In this document: positions 18,190-26,413 of the stretch, in pieces
Position numbering within the stretch: the stretch's first letter is position 1
How the letters are laid out: every line of letters begins with the position of its first letter
Assembly (NCBI RefSeq): GCF_014287635.1
Contig: NZ_JACOPH010000002.1
Span: 310,001-374,000 of the forward strand
From: Roseburia zhanii
Lineage (GTDB): Bacteria > Bacillota > Clostridia > Lachnospirales > Lachnospiraceae
Direction of reading: 5' to 3'
DNA: 64,000 nt
Notes under the pieces: model-generated
Seen by the model: only the letters and a program-made list of their open reading frames with translations
What the model was told of the DNA's origin: nothing
The model's database searches: none
Translations under genes and position numbers: made by a program

Positions 18190-19971
18190 TTATTCGATAG
18201 AAATATGCATTTTTTCTAATTGTTCTAACTGTCGCTTATCTGCTACTAACTGCTGTAAGCCTGCCATATCGGTCGGTGCTAAATTCGCTGAACGGTGGTC
18301 GATACTGTTCTTTTTGATCCGCACAACCGTTTCTTTTAATGCTTTTTCCATATCTGCCCTTGTTTCGATATTGTGGATATGTGCGTTGAACAAAGAAGCA
18401 ATCTCTCTTTGGTCCTCTTCGCTCTCAAACATGCTGATGATCTTTGCCGGATTGACCGTCTTCGTTTCTTCAAACTGCTCATATAAGATCTTTGCAACTC
18501 TGCCATAGACTTCTTCGGTAAAATCCGACGGTGTGATATATGTTCCAATGACCGGAAACAATCGGGTATCTTCAATGAGCCATGTCAAGAGCAGTTTCTG
18601 TGACTGCTTCATGCCGTTTTCTTTTTTCTTGTTCTCATGAATACCGGATTTTAACGGTGGTTTCTTTGCGGTGATGCCGCCTTTTGTCCCTAGATGCAGG
18701 ACTAATTTCCGAAGATTTTCGAATCCGATCTGGTACTTGCCTGCAACTGCTTCTATATAATTATCACGTTCAAGGTCTTCTGTAAATCCTAACAGTTTCT
18801 GTGCAACTTCATTATAAAATGCAGTCTTGCCTTCCGGATCGTTCATATCATAATTCTGCTCTAACATACGGATCTCAAACATAAAACTGTTTTCTGCCTG
18901 TGCGATCCGTTCCTCATAAGCCTCTGCCCCTAAAGCCTTAATGAATTCATCAGGATCTTTATATGGACGCATATTGATGACTTTTGTCACGATCCCTACT
19001 TCCTTTAAGATTGGTATCGCACGTAAGGCAGCCTTCACACCTGCGCCATCACTGTCATAGGTTAAATATACTTCCCTGGTATACCGTTTCAGCAGATTCG
19101 CATGTCCGCTTGTCAGTGCCGTTCCTAAAGATGCAACGGCATTGTCAAATCCTGCCTGATGCAGTGCGATCACATCCATATAGCCTTCACATAGCAGAAG
19201 CTGTGGTTTTTTGGTCGTTCTTGCAAAATTAAGTCCGTATAAGTTACGGCTTTTGTCAAAAATCCTGGTTTCAGGGGAATTCAGATATTTCGGTTCTCCT
19301 TCTCCCATGACACGCCCGCCAAATCCGATGATCTTATTGTGCACATCCATGATCGGAAACATCGCCCGGTTCCAGAACTTATCATGTCCGCCGCGGCGTT
19401 CGTCATAAGAGATCAGACCGCTGTCTTTTAACAGTTCATCTTCATATCCTTTATTTCTTAAATAATGGTAAAGATCATCACTGAACTTATCCGAATAACC
19501 AAGCCCGAACTTCCGCATGGTTTCTTCGCTTAAACCACGCTTTTTAAAATAATCAAGTGCCTGTGTTCCATGTTCACTCCGAAGCAGCATATAATAATAT
19601 TTTCCTGCTTCTTTATTCACTTCTAAAAGTCTTTGTCTCCTGTCCGCTTCCCGCTTCATCTGTGGAGAATACTCCTGCACCGGCAGTTCTACACCTGCCC
19701 GCTCTGCCAATGCCTGCATTGCTTCTGCAAATGTAAAATTCTCATACTCCATCAGAAATGTAAATACATTTCCTCCGGCACCACATCCAAAGCAGTAATA
19801 CATCTGCTTTCCCGGAGTTACAGAAAAAGAAGCCGTCTTTTCATTATGAAACGGACACAGCCCAAAGTAAGTACTTCCTCTTTTCTGTAATCTGACATAA
19901 TTCGAGATCACATCGACAATATCATTCCTTGAACGGACTTCTTCTATTAAATCATCTGAATAAAACGGCAC
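18190..19971 (-). CDS. dnaG: DNA primase
   Basis: 593 residues. CHC2 zinc finger at the N-terminus (CPFHNEKTASFSV...YYCFGCGAGG), primase core with the catalytic EGYMD motif of the Toprim fold (LLCEGYMDVIAL, then TYDSDGAG), and a C-terminal DnaB-interaction region. It makes the RNA primers of chromosome replication. It is located between dgt and rpoD on one message; the 47-base gap to rpoD holds no gene. Confidence 0.98.
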   Translation of the reverse strand: MPFYSDDLIEEVRSRNDIVDVISNYVRLQKRGSTYFGLCPFHNEKTASFSVTPGKQMYYCFGCGAGGNVFTFLMEYENFTFAEAMQALAERAGVELPVQEYSPQMKREADRRQRLLEVNKEAGKYYYMLLRSEHGTQALDYFKKRGLSEETMRKFGLGYSDKFSDDLYHYLRNKGYEDELLKDSGLISYDERRGGHDKFWNRAMFPIMDVHNKIIGFGGRVMGEGEPKYLNSPETRIFDKSRNLYGLNFARTTKKPQLLLCEGYMDVIALHQAGFDNAVASLGTALTSGHANLLKRYTREVYLTYDSDGAGVKAALRAIPILKEVGIVTKVINMRPYKDPDEFIKALGAEAYEERIAQAENSFMFEIRMLEQNYDMNDPEGKTAFYNEVAQKLLGFTEDLERDNYIEAVAGKYQIGFENLRKLVLHLGTKGGITAKKPPLKSGIHENKKKENGMKQSQKLLLTWLIEDTRLFPVIGTYITPSDFTEEVYGRVAKILYEQFEETKTVNPAKIISMFESEEDQREIASLFNAHIHNIETRADMEKALKETVVRIKKNSIDHRSANLAPTDMAGLQQLVADKRQLEQLEKMHISIE

Positions 19972-20006
19972 ACTCCTTCCCTCCTTTTTCTATCTCAAAT
20001 CCAACT

Positions 20007-21020
20007 TTAATAGCCATCGACCTGCCATGCCTGCGGCAGGAAAAATTCGCTGAACTTTGCAATGGCATACTGATCTGTCATACCGGAAATATAATCACAG
20101 ACGATACGCTCCTTTGTTTCACCGGTATCGGTCATCCGTATATATTTCTCCGGGATCAGTTCCATATGATCTAAATAGTAATCATAAAGCTGTTCTAATA
20201 ATGCCCTCGCTTTGACTTCTTCACCCTTTGCGACAGGATTCTTATAGACATGCTCAAACATAAATTCACGCAGCTTTAACATTGCTTCTCCGACTTCTTT
20301 TGACATCATAATGTCATCTTTGCCGATACTGTTTGTGATAATATTATGTATTAAAGTATTCAAACGTTCTTTTGTCGTATGTCCTAAAATATCACGCAGA
20401 TCTTTTGGAATATCTTCCTCTACCATGATCTGTGCACGTATCGCATCATCGATATCGTGATTGATATAGGCGATCTTATCGGAAAGCCTTACGATCTTTC
20501 CCTCTAAAGTATGAGGCATCGTCTTTGTCTGATGATTTAAGATACCATCCCGCACTTCCCATGTCAGGTTTAGTCCTCTGCCGTTTTTTTCTAATTTTTC
20601 TACAATACGGACACCCTGTTCATTATGGTGAAATCCGTTCGGACAAAGCGAATCTAAAATCTGTTCTCCTGCGTGTCCGAAAGGTGTATGCCCAAGATCA
20701 TGCCCTAATGCGATCGCTTCTACTAAATCTTCATTTAAACGTAATGCCTTTCCGATCGTTCTTGCATTCTGGGATACTTCCAGGGTATGCGACAAACGGG
20801 TGCGGTAATGATCACCTTTGGGTGTCAGAAAAACCTGTGTCTTGTTCTTTAATCTCCGAAAAGACTTGCAATGTAAGATCCTGTCACGATCTCTCTGAAA
20901 AACCGGACGGATATCACAGGGTTCTTCTTCCCGTTCCCTGCCTCTTGTATGAATACTAAGGGTTGCATATGGACTCAATGTTTCCTGTTCCATTTTTTCA
21001 ATATTTTCACGAATTGTCAT
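20007..21020 (-). CDS. dgt: dGTP triphosphohydrolase-like HD protein
   Basis: 337 residues. HD metal motif HTLEVSQNARTIG...ALGHDLGHTPFGHAG, preceded by CKSFRRLKNKTQVF, characteristic of the shorter deoxyguanosinetriphosphate triphosphohydrolase-like family. Members split dNTPs to deoxynucleoside plus triphosphate and may tune dNTP pools. The first gene of the dnaG-rpoD cluster, 35 bases upstream of dnaG, it therefore links pool control with replication initiation. Which dNTP is the natural substrate cannot be told. Confidence 0.93.
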   Translation of the reverse strand: MTIRENIEKMEQETLSPYATLSIHTRGREREEEPCDIRPVFQRDRDRILHCKSFRRLKNKTQVFLTPKGDHYRTRLSHTLEVSQNARTIGKALRLNEDLVEAIALGHDLGHTPFGHAGEQILDSLCPNGFHHNEQGVRIVEKLEKNGRGLNLTWEVRDGILNHQTKTMPHTLEGKIVRLSDKIAYINHDIDDAIRAQIMVEEDIPKDLRDILGHTTKERLNTLIHNIITNSIGKDDIMMSKEVGEAMLKLREFMFEHVYKNPVAKGEEVKARALLEQLYDYYLDHMELIPEKYIRMTDTGETKERIVCDYISGMTDQYAIAKFSEFFLPQAWQVDGY

Positions 21021-21122
21021 TTATTCATCTCCCATATTGACTTAGCCAAATGAATCCCTACTCTTTATATTTACCGCATTTTTTTCTCTTTTCCTTTTTT
21101 TATTACATTTTTTTTAAAAATT

Positions 21123-21225
21123 TAGTTACGATTCAAGGCTAATTTCAAACATTGCCTCTGACTTGTCGTGCTCGCACGTAAAAGGCAGATGTAATGTTTG
21201 AAATGATACTGCGAAGCAGTAACTA
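21123..21225. repeat. Nested palindromic intergenic element
   Basis: TAGTTAC (21123-21129) and GTAACTA (21219-21225) are outer arms. Inside, ATTTCAAACATT (21142-21153) pairs perfectly with AATGTTTGAAAT (21193-21204), and that loop holds TGCCT/AGGCA and CGTGC/GCACG stems. A further TACTGC-GAA-GCAGTA hairpin forms the right end. No reading frame is seen in 21021-21297 apart from this and the aroD terminator. Confidence 0.6.
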
Positions 21226-21226
21226 C

Positions 21227-21265
21227 AAAAAAGATGCCGCAGATTTACTTTCCGTGACATCTTTG
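21227..21265 (-). terminator. aroD terminator
   Basis: On the minus strand AAAGATG, an imperfect 24-base middle part, then CATCTTTTTTG: hairpin plus T-run about 35 bases past the aroD stop. Confidence 0.6.
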
Positions 21266-21297
21266 TATGCTAAGCTGTTCCTTTATTCACATGATAA

Positions 21298-22053
21298 CTA
21301 ACGATGCAAAACAGACAATATCTGCTTCAATTCATGTACATCTAATTGTCCGGGAGCAGATGTCTTTCCTGCTGCCCCAAAGGTGAGAGCTGAACCTGTC
21401 AATTCTCCGCAGATCCGGCTGATCATTCCATCATGTGACATGGACATGGTAATAATCGGGCGGTCTGCATACTGTTCATGCATCTCTGTTGTTGCTTCTA
21501 ATAATGACAATACATCTGCCTTCTTCTCCGGCATGACTGCTATCTTTGGAATATCTGCATCATACGACTGCATCTGACGTAGCCGTTTTATGATTTCTTC
21601 TTTGGGTGGTGTCTTTGTAAAATCATGGTTAGATGCTACTACTTTAACTCCTGCCTGATGTGCTGCTACAATCAGCCGTTTTACGGTATCTTCCCCGATA
21701 AATGCTTCAATATCGATCAGATCTGCATAGCCGCTGTTTATAACGGCAAGATTCAGTTTTTCATAATCTGCTTTTAAAATCTCTTTTTCTCCACCTTCTT
21801 TTGCTGTACGGAAAGTGGCAAGTAATGGCATCTCTCCTAAGATATTTCGCAGTTTTTCTGCTGTTTTTACGACTGCCTGTTCATCTGTGACCTGTGCGTA
21901 CCAGTCCATACGCCATTCTACAATATCTGCCGGCAGAGTTTTTATTTTTTCAGCTTCTGTTAGTATATTTTCTTCTGTGTTCTCTACGATGGGGACGCAG
22001 ATTTTTGGCATTCCTTCACCGATAATTAAGTTTCTGACTTTTACTGTTTTCAT
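21298..22053 (-). CDS. aroD: Type I 3-dehydroquinate dehydratase
   Basis: 251 residues. It dehydrates 3-dehydroquinate in the shikimate pathway through a Schiff-base lysine (in PKIAVMP) with a partner histidine (ASNHDF); EWRMDW near residue 46 is also conserved. The gene stands alone here, apart from other aro genes, with its own terminator. Its upstream side is the 1 kb non-coding stretch carrying two large hairpin elements, so hairpin 1 might lie in its 5' leader, on the antisense orientation. Confidence 0.96.
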   Translation of the reverse strand: MKTVKVRNLIIGEGMPKICVPIVENTEENILTEAEKIKTLPADIVEWRMDWYAQVTDEQAVVKTAEKLRNILGEMPLLATFRTAKEGGEKEILKADYEKLNLAVINSGYADLIDIEAFIGEDTVKRLIVAAHQAGVKVVASNHDFTKTPPKEEIIKRLRQMQSYDADIPKIAVMPEKKADVLSLLEATTEMHEQYADRPIITMSMSHDGMISRICGELTGSALTFGAAGKTSAPGQLDVHELKQILSVLHR

Positions 22054-22182
22054 TTGGGGACTCCTGTTGGTTTTTTCTTGTAATATTTCTCTTATAATGA
22101 ATGTTATGTTTTGAGATGGCTTTGTAGTTAAGGATAGCGTATGTAGGGGATTATGTAAAGTGGAATGATGGATAAATTGTGA

Positions 22183-22478
22183 GCCTGTGTCTGGGTAGGG
22201 TTTTGGTATACTGTCATTGCGTCCGTATCCGGTGGTCTGGTTTCAGCCCGGTTTTCTAGTGTGCCTACGCAGGTGGTGACATAAGCACTTATTCTAAAAA
22301 CTGCCCAAAACTCGCCTTTTATGCGGTGGAAAGTTTATCGTTATTAAGCTCAGACAGTTGGGCAGTTTTTGCGCTTATGTCACCATCTGCTAAGGCACAC
22401 ACGAAAACCGGTCAATGAAACCAGACCACCGGATACGGACGCAATGGCAGTATAATCTACACTTTGTTTGACACAGGC
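22183..22478 (+). repeat. Large hairpin element 1 (296 nt)
   Basis: Ends GCCTGTGTC (22183-22191) and GACACAGGC (22470-22478) pair perfectly. After an internal loop, 22209-22245 pairs with 22416-22452 as a 37-bp stem with one G-T pair. Then follow a stem CGGTTTTC/GAAAACCG with GTGTGCCT/AGGCACAC, a stem CAGGTGGTGACATAAGC with GCTTATGTCACCATCTG, and AAAACTGCCCAA/TTGGGCAGTTTT around a loop (CTCGCCTTTTAT to GCTCAGACAG). No protein is encoded and no firm promoter is seen. A second copy in reverse orientation is at 22702-22996. Confidence 0.9.
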
Positions 22479-22701
22479 AATTTACGTTGTGGTGGGTTGG
22501 TGTCTGGAATGTGCAGCTATAATTTATGTGGTGGGGAAGGATAAGGTTTCTTTTGGGATTTCAGTATATTCTGAAAAATTTGAATTTATTTCATCACTCA
22601 TAAATAACAAACTTTCTGATCATATTTTCTGTTTTTTATGGCTACTTCACAGAACACTTGCAAGATAAGGGTTCTGATATCTGTCCACGAAAACGTAGCC
22701 T
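22479..22701. other. Spacer between the two large hairpins
   Basis: 223 bases with no supported gene. It contains one modest hairpin (CAGAAC...GTTCTG, about 22652-22678) and short AT-rich runs. The rest of the intergenic stretch (22054-22182 and 22997-23099) also shows no gene. Confidence 0.5.
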
Positions 22702-22996
22702 GCCTGTGTCTTTACTGCGTAAATCAAACTGCCATCGTGCGTATAGCGTCCACGGTTTCATTGACCGGCTTTCGTGTGCACCTTAGCTAGCTTTGGCATA
22801 AGCGTAAAAAACTGCCCAACTGTCTGAGCTTAATAACGATAGACTCTCCACCAGATAAAAGGCGAGTTTTGGGCAGTTTTTTGAATAAACGCTTACGCCA
22901 AAGCCAGCTTAGGTGCACCAGAAAGCCGAGCTGAAACCAGTGGACGCTATACGCACGATGGCAGTTTGTCACCACCGCTCCCAACCAGACACAGGC
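22702..22996 (-). repeat. Large hairpin element 2 (295 nt), inverted relative to element 1
   Basis: Read on the minus strand it aligns end to end with element 1: same terminal GCCTGTGTC/GACACAGGC, same middle blocks (TGGTTTCAGC, CAATGAAACC) and nearly the same 47-base loop (CTCGCCTTTTAT to GCTCAGACAG). Its main stem (22726-22760 with 22932-22967, 35 bp, one bulged A) has a different sequence from element 1 yet pairs almost perfectly. It could be a structured RNA, a hairpin mobile element or both. Confidence 0.9.
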
Positions 22997-23099
22997 TCAC
23001 TACCTTCCGTCTAATCCATTACACTCACATCAAGCCTCCAGTTCTCCGCCTTCTACCTGATCTCATCATATAAAAGTCCAGAATTTTCAGTTGCTACTT

Positions 23100-24275
23100 C
23101 TACCTATCGGTATGTACGCCGGAAAAAAATGTTTCTGCCCGATGCTCCCATGTGTACGCAGCCTGTGCTTTCCGGTATGCATGATCTGTGATGTTTTTGA
23201 TCTCAGCAGGATGTTTATAGATATCTGCTAACTTTTCTGTCAATGTATCTAAATCACTGTCATTATATAAAACTGCTTCTTTTTGATCTGCCAATTCATT
23301 TCTTGAAAATGGAGTATCCTCTGTAAAAGCCAGTGTATGGTTTAGCATTGCTGTATACACTCTGTCATGCAGTCCACCATGAAAACATGGGGTCGTATTA
23401 AGCAGTATTTTCGCATCTGCCATCATCTGTATCGACACCGGATAAGAAACTCCACCGGTATAAAGCGTGACCTGCTTATGATGCAGTTCATCTAATACAT
23501 CCCAGCCATGCCCGATCACTGTAAATGGTATTTTGGATTTTTCCGCTGCAATTACTGCTTTTTTCCGTTTCAGATTCCGAAGATATTTATCTGCTAAATA
23601 TGCATGATTTAAACGTACTGCAAACTCTGCTTCTGTTAAAACTTCACCCTGATCCCTTAGATAAGCAGCCAGGGCATCTTCCTGCGTCAGGGCATGGTCA
23701 GCATCCATCATATCGATCAAGGCACTGACTTCTTTTTTTAATGGCAATGCATAATCTTCTAACTGTTCATGCAATGCTGCCTCCGGTTCATATGTCCCTA
23801 AAAAAAGAAGCTCAAACCTTTTTTGTTCAAGCTCTTTTTCAAATTGCGCCTCTGCGGCACCAAGCGGCAGATAATATACCTGCCTGATCTGCGGATAATA
23901 TTTCTGCATATATTTCTGATGGCAGGTATCAATACAGATCACCGAATAATGCGAAAATCCACACCGGATACCCACATGATGATAGAGTGGGTGATCGACT
24001 AAATAATTATAAAACGGCACCTGAAATGCCTCTAAATATGGTGTACCGTCCTCTAATTCCATTCTCGGCAGAAGGGAATTAAAGTCAAGTGCAGCCATAT
24101 ATTTTTCCTGCCCTGCTAAAACCGTTTCTAATTTTTCTTCCATCCGAAGTGACAGATCACAGACTTCTACCGGATAGCCAAGAGATTCAAATGCCTGCTT
24201 TAAGCACTTGATGAAATACCGGTTTGATTCATAGCAGAGATCTCTTGATTCAAATAATAAGACCGTATCTTTCAT
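23100..24275 (-). CDS. CgeB/DUF3880-type glycosyltransferase-like protein
   Basis: 391 residues from the ATG at 24275 (MKDTVLLFESRD), chosen because AGGAGAG precedes it; the upstream ATG at 24332 lies inside the rhomboid-like gene. A GT-B-like layout is visible: an N-terminal Rossmann part (YLVDHPLYH, PLGAAEAQF), and a C-terminal part with HGGLHDRVYTAMLNHTLAFTED resembling the spore maturation protein CgeB and glycosyltransferase group 1 families. The acceptor sugar or protein is unknown. It follows the rhomboid-like gene by 11 bases. Confidence 0.7.
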   Translation of the reverse strand: MKDTVLLFESRDLCYESNRYFIKCLKQAFESLGYPVEVCDLSLRMEEKLETVLAGQEKYMAALDFNSLLPRMELEDGTPYLEAFQVPFYNYLVDHPLYHHVGIRCGFSHYSVICIDTCHQKYMQKYYPQIRQVYYLPLGAAEAQFEKELEQKRFELLFLGTYEPEAALHEQLEDYALPLKKEVSALIDMMDADHALTQEDALAAYLRDQGEVLTEAEFAVRLNHAYLADKYLRNLKRKKAVIAAEKSKIPFTVIGHGWDVLDELHHKQVTLYTGGVSYPVSIQMMADAKILLNTTPCFHGGLHDRVYTAMLNHTLAFTEDTPFSRNELADQKEAVLYNDSDLDTLTEKLADIYKHPAEIKNITDHAYRKAQAAYTWEHRAETFFSGVHTDR

Positions 24276-24286
24276 GTTCTCTCCTG

Positions 24287-25144
24287 TCAGCTTCTGTGTA
24301 TATGCTGATGTGTAAACAAATGATCCTGACAATATTCATAATTTCCTTCACATTTTGAACAGAACCGGAATTCGAGTGTCGGATCATCTAACTCTGTCCT
24401 GCCACAAATTGCACATTTATGCTTTGTTACACCGCCATGACCTGCCGGCTGTCGCATCTGTGACTTAAATGTCTGCCTTCTGTGGATCTCCTTTGGAGAA
24501 ATCCGTTTGTAATTCCTTGTGGAAAAATAAAATACAAGGAAGTTAAGCAGTGACATGATAATCGCTACCCTGCCTGCCCAATTCGTCTGGATCAGGCTGA
24601 AGATGATCAAAACGCCATAGACAACTGCCATCCATTTCATTTTGATCGGGATAATGAAATATAACAGTACTTCCATATCCGGATAACATACGGCAAATGC
24701 TAAGAAAATTGCCATGTTAATGTAATTTGTAGAGAAGAATGCTCCCATTCCGGCAACCGGAACACCATAGACCGCATACATCACTCCGTAAAGGATAAAT
24801 GCTCCGATCACAGTAAAGATGATTCCGCCAAAAATGTACACATTAAAACGGAATGTACCCCATGTACGTTCCAATGCCTGTCCTAACTGGTAATAAAAGA
24901 TCACCATGATAACTGCAAATAAGAGGCTTGAATCCGGTGGCATCAGTACCCATGTCACTAACCGCCAGATCTGTCCTTTTAAAATATAATACGGCTCTAA
25001 GGTCAGATAATTTAAAACACCTGGTGCTAAATAACTTAGTGTATATCCGACTACATAACCTGCTAATATCCATACGATCAGATTCGGGATCGCAAATCTG
25101 CCCATCTTCCGTTCCAGCTTATTCAAAAAATTGTTCATTTTCAT
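24287..25144 (-). CDS. Rhomboid-like membrane protein with C-terminal zinc-binding tail
   Basis: 285 residues. Six membrane segments between residues 15 and 205 with the rhomboid features WRLVTWVLMP, LERTWGTFRFN and a Gly-rich segment, but the serine motif GxSG is not found: the position reads GMGAFFSTNYINM. The C-terminus carries CAICG and FCSKC cysteine pairs plus a His-rich end (CQDHLFTHQHIH), probably binding zinc in the cytoplasm. It is likely a non-catalytic rhomboid relative. It forms a pair with the CgeB-like gene. Confidence 0.75.
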   Translation of the reverse strand: MKMNNFLNKLERKMGRFAIPNLIVWILAGYVVGYTLSYLAPGVLNYLTLEPYYILKGQIWRLVTWVLMPPDSSLLFAVIMVIFYYQLGQALERTWGTFRFNVYIFGGIIFTVIGAFILYGVMYAVYGVPVAGMGAFFSTNYINMAIFLAFAVCYPDMEVLLYFIIPIKMKWMAVVYGVLIIFSLIQTNWAGRVAIIMSLLNFLVFYFSTRNYKRISPKEIHRRQTFKSQMRQPAGHGGVTKHKCAICGRTELDDPTLEFRFCSKCEGNYEYCQDHLFTHQHIHRS

Positions 25145-25225
25145 TCCGCCTTTTCGTATTTTTTATAACTTGCATTATAAGTTGTCAGATATTCTTTGTC
25201 AACGCATATCAGTGGATTGTTCAGA

Positions 25226-25276
25226 ACAAAAAAATCCATTTAAAATTACTTTTCGTCATTTCAAATGGATTTTTAT
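25226..25276. terminator. Terminator after the PIN toxin gene
   Basis: AAAATCCATTT (25231-25241) pairs with AAATGGATTTTT (25263-25274), with T-runs in both directions. It lies just downstream of the minus-strand PIN gene. Confidence 0.75.
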
Positions 25277-25297
25277 GGGAGTGATCTGTAACAGGAA

Positions 25298-25726
25298 TCA
25301 TTCCTTTTTGTTTTCCTGCATTTTCCTTAGAAACTCATTTGGAAGTATCACTTTGATTCGTGAATGTTTAAAATCAGACGGATTTCTTGTAACGAGATAA
25401 TCTGCCATAGACGCAACGGCACATTCTTCCTGCAGACCATCCTCAAAATCCGAAAACATTTCATTTTCCAATGCAGCAATTATTCTCTTTTCATTTAATT
25501 CTGAAACCTGAAATATTTTACATAAATTCTTTAAAAGATATCTTCTTTCTTCCTGACTAAATTCTTTTCTAAGTATATAAAACAAATTTGGAATACTATG
25601 TGCAGCAAGTACTCCTGTGATTTCCCTTGTTGCACATTTTTCCATTATTTGTTTCGCATCTGTAGCATATGGTTCCCGATCGGCAAGTGCATCTATTATA
25701 ATATTTGTATCAATCAGGATTACCAT
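25298..25726 (-). CDS. PIN-domain ribonuclease toxin (VapC-like)
   Basis: 142 residues. Starts with VILIDTNIIIDAL carrying the first catalytic Asp; further acidic residues are in the EEC...ADYLVTRNPSDF region, matching the PIN nuclease fold. PIN toxins cleave tRNA or other RNAs when released from their antitoxin. It overlaps the preceding small gene by 17 bases, the usual antitoxin-toxin order. The cognate RNA target is unknown. Confidence 0.85.
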   Translation of the reverse strand: MVILIDTNIIIDALADREPYATDAKQIMEKCATREITGVLAAHSIPNLFYILRKEFSQEERRYLLKNLCKIFQVSELNEKRIIAALENEMFSDFEDGLQEECAVASMADYLVTRNPSDFKHSRIKVILPNEFLRKMQENKKE

Positions 25727-25955
25727 ACTTTTCCTCCCTCGCCAGTTCTAATTCTTTATCTGCATCAAAATCTTCGGATAATCTTCCGCTAAATTTCAGC
25801 ACACCTTCAAGTGCTTCCATCGCCTGCTTTTTCTCTGCTGTTTTGTCAGATGACATTTCTTCAAGATTTTGAAGAATGTTGATCACATAAAACATATTAT
25901 CATCCGGTATACGTTCTATCAATTCTACTGCCCGTTCCTTCATGTGTGTCATCAT
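25710..25955 (-). CDS. Antitoxin partner of the PIN toxin
   Basis: 81 residues, or 77 from the Met at 25943. Acidic and helical (MKERAVELIERIPDDNMFYVINILQNLEEM), then KKQAMEALEGVLKFSG and an acidic tail ending EEKYGNPD. The layout of a helical dimerization part followed by a toxin-wrapping tail fits antitoxins of PIN systems, and the 17-base overlap with the toxin gene supports this. Family name not certain. Confidence 0.75.
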   Translation of the reverse strand: MMTHMKERAVELIERIPDDNMFYVINILQNLEEMSSDKTAEKKQAMEALEGVLKFSGRLSEDFDADKELELAREEKYGNPD

Positions 25956-26035
25956 GCACCAACCCCTTCCTTTTCTTTTATCATACTGTAAGTCTTACCC
26001 CATTTCAACAAATTATTTTAAAATTTTAGATACCC

Positions 26036-26230
26036 CTAACTTCTTGGCATATTCCTTAACGAAACCGGTATGCACAGTTCATCCCCGACCTGCAGATTAT
26101 AAATATCTACAAAAGGATTCGCATACATCACCTGCACAAGCGGTACATGATACTTTCTGCTCAATGTATATAAAGTATCTCCTTCTTTTACAACATGAAT
26201 AATTCCCCTGCACTCCATCATAAACTCCAT
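26036..26230 (-). CDS. Small LysM-domain protein
   Basis: 64 residues from the ATG at 26230 (MEFMMECRG); 77 from 26269. No clear ribosome site for either. It consists almost entirely of one LysM motif: IIHVVKEGDTLYTLSRKYHVP...MYANPFVDIYNLQVGDELCIPV. LysM binds N-acetylglucosamine-containing polymers. There is no signal peptide, so it may act inside, for example on forming spore coat, or be exported otherwise. It is a single gene between the toxin-antitoxin pair and the divergent dehydratase-activator gene. Confidence 0.8.
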   Translation of the reverse strand: MEFMMECRGIIHVVKEGDTLYTLSRKYHVPLVQVMYANPFVDIYNLQVGDELCIPVSLRNMPRS

Positions 26231-26331
26231 ATAGCAATCGTTATCATATTGTATGCACCCAGCCTGCATCTGCTACTGCCAAAACAATATCTGCTATCCG
26301 AAATTTTAGCAAAAGTTTTGAAAAAATTTAT

Positions 26332-26360
26332 TTGTGTTTTGTCGTATACTGTCGTATAAT
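26332..26360 (+). promoter_or_regulatory. Promoter of the dehydratase-activator gene
   Basis: TTGTGT (26332-26337), 17 bases, TATAAT (26355-26360), about 50 bases before the ATG at 26414. Confidence 0.65.
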
Positions 26361-26413
26361 ACAGTTTGTTTGTAAACAGAAGTACATTTTAATAAGAAAT
26401 AACAGGTGGTATT

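Noticed and set aside
22468..22984. Short frames in and between the hairpin elements (22468-22668 plus, 22787-22984 minus)
   Set aside because: They are not shared between the two homologous elements and lack ribosome sites, so the region is treated as non-coding.
22183..22996. CRISPR array or retron interpretation of the paired hairpins
   Set aside because: There are only two copies, in opposite orientation, no spacer-repeat periodicity, no Cas genes and no reverse transcriptase in the window.
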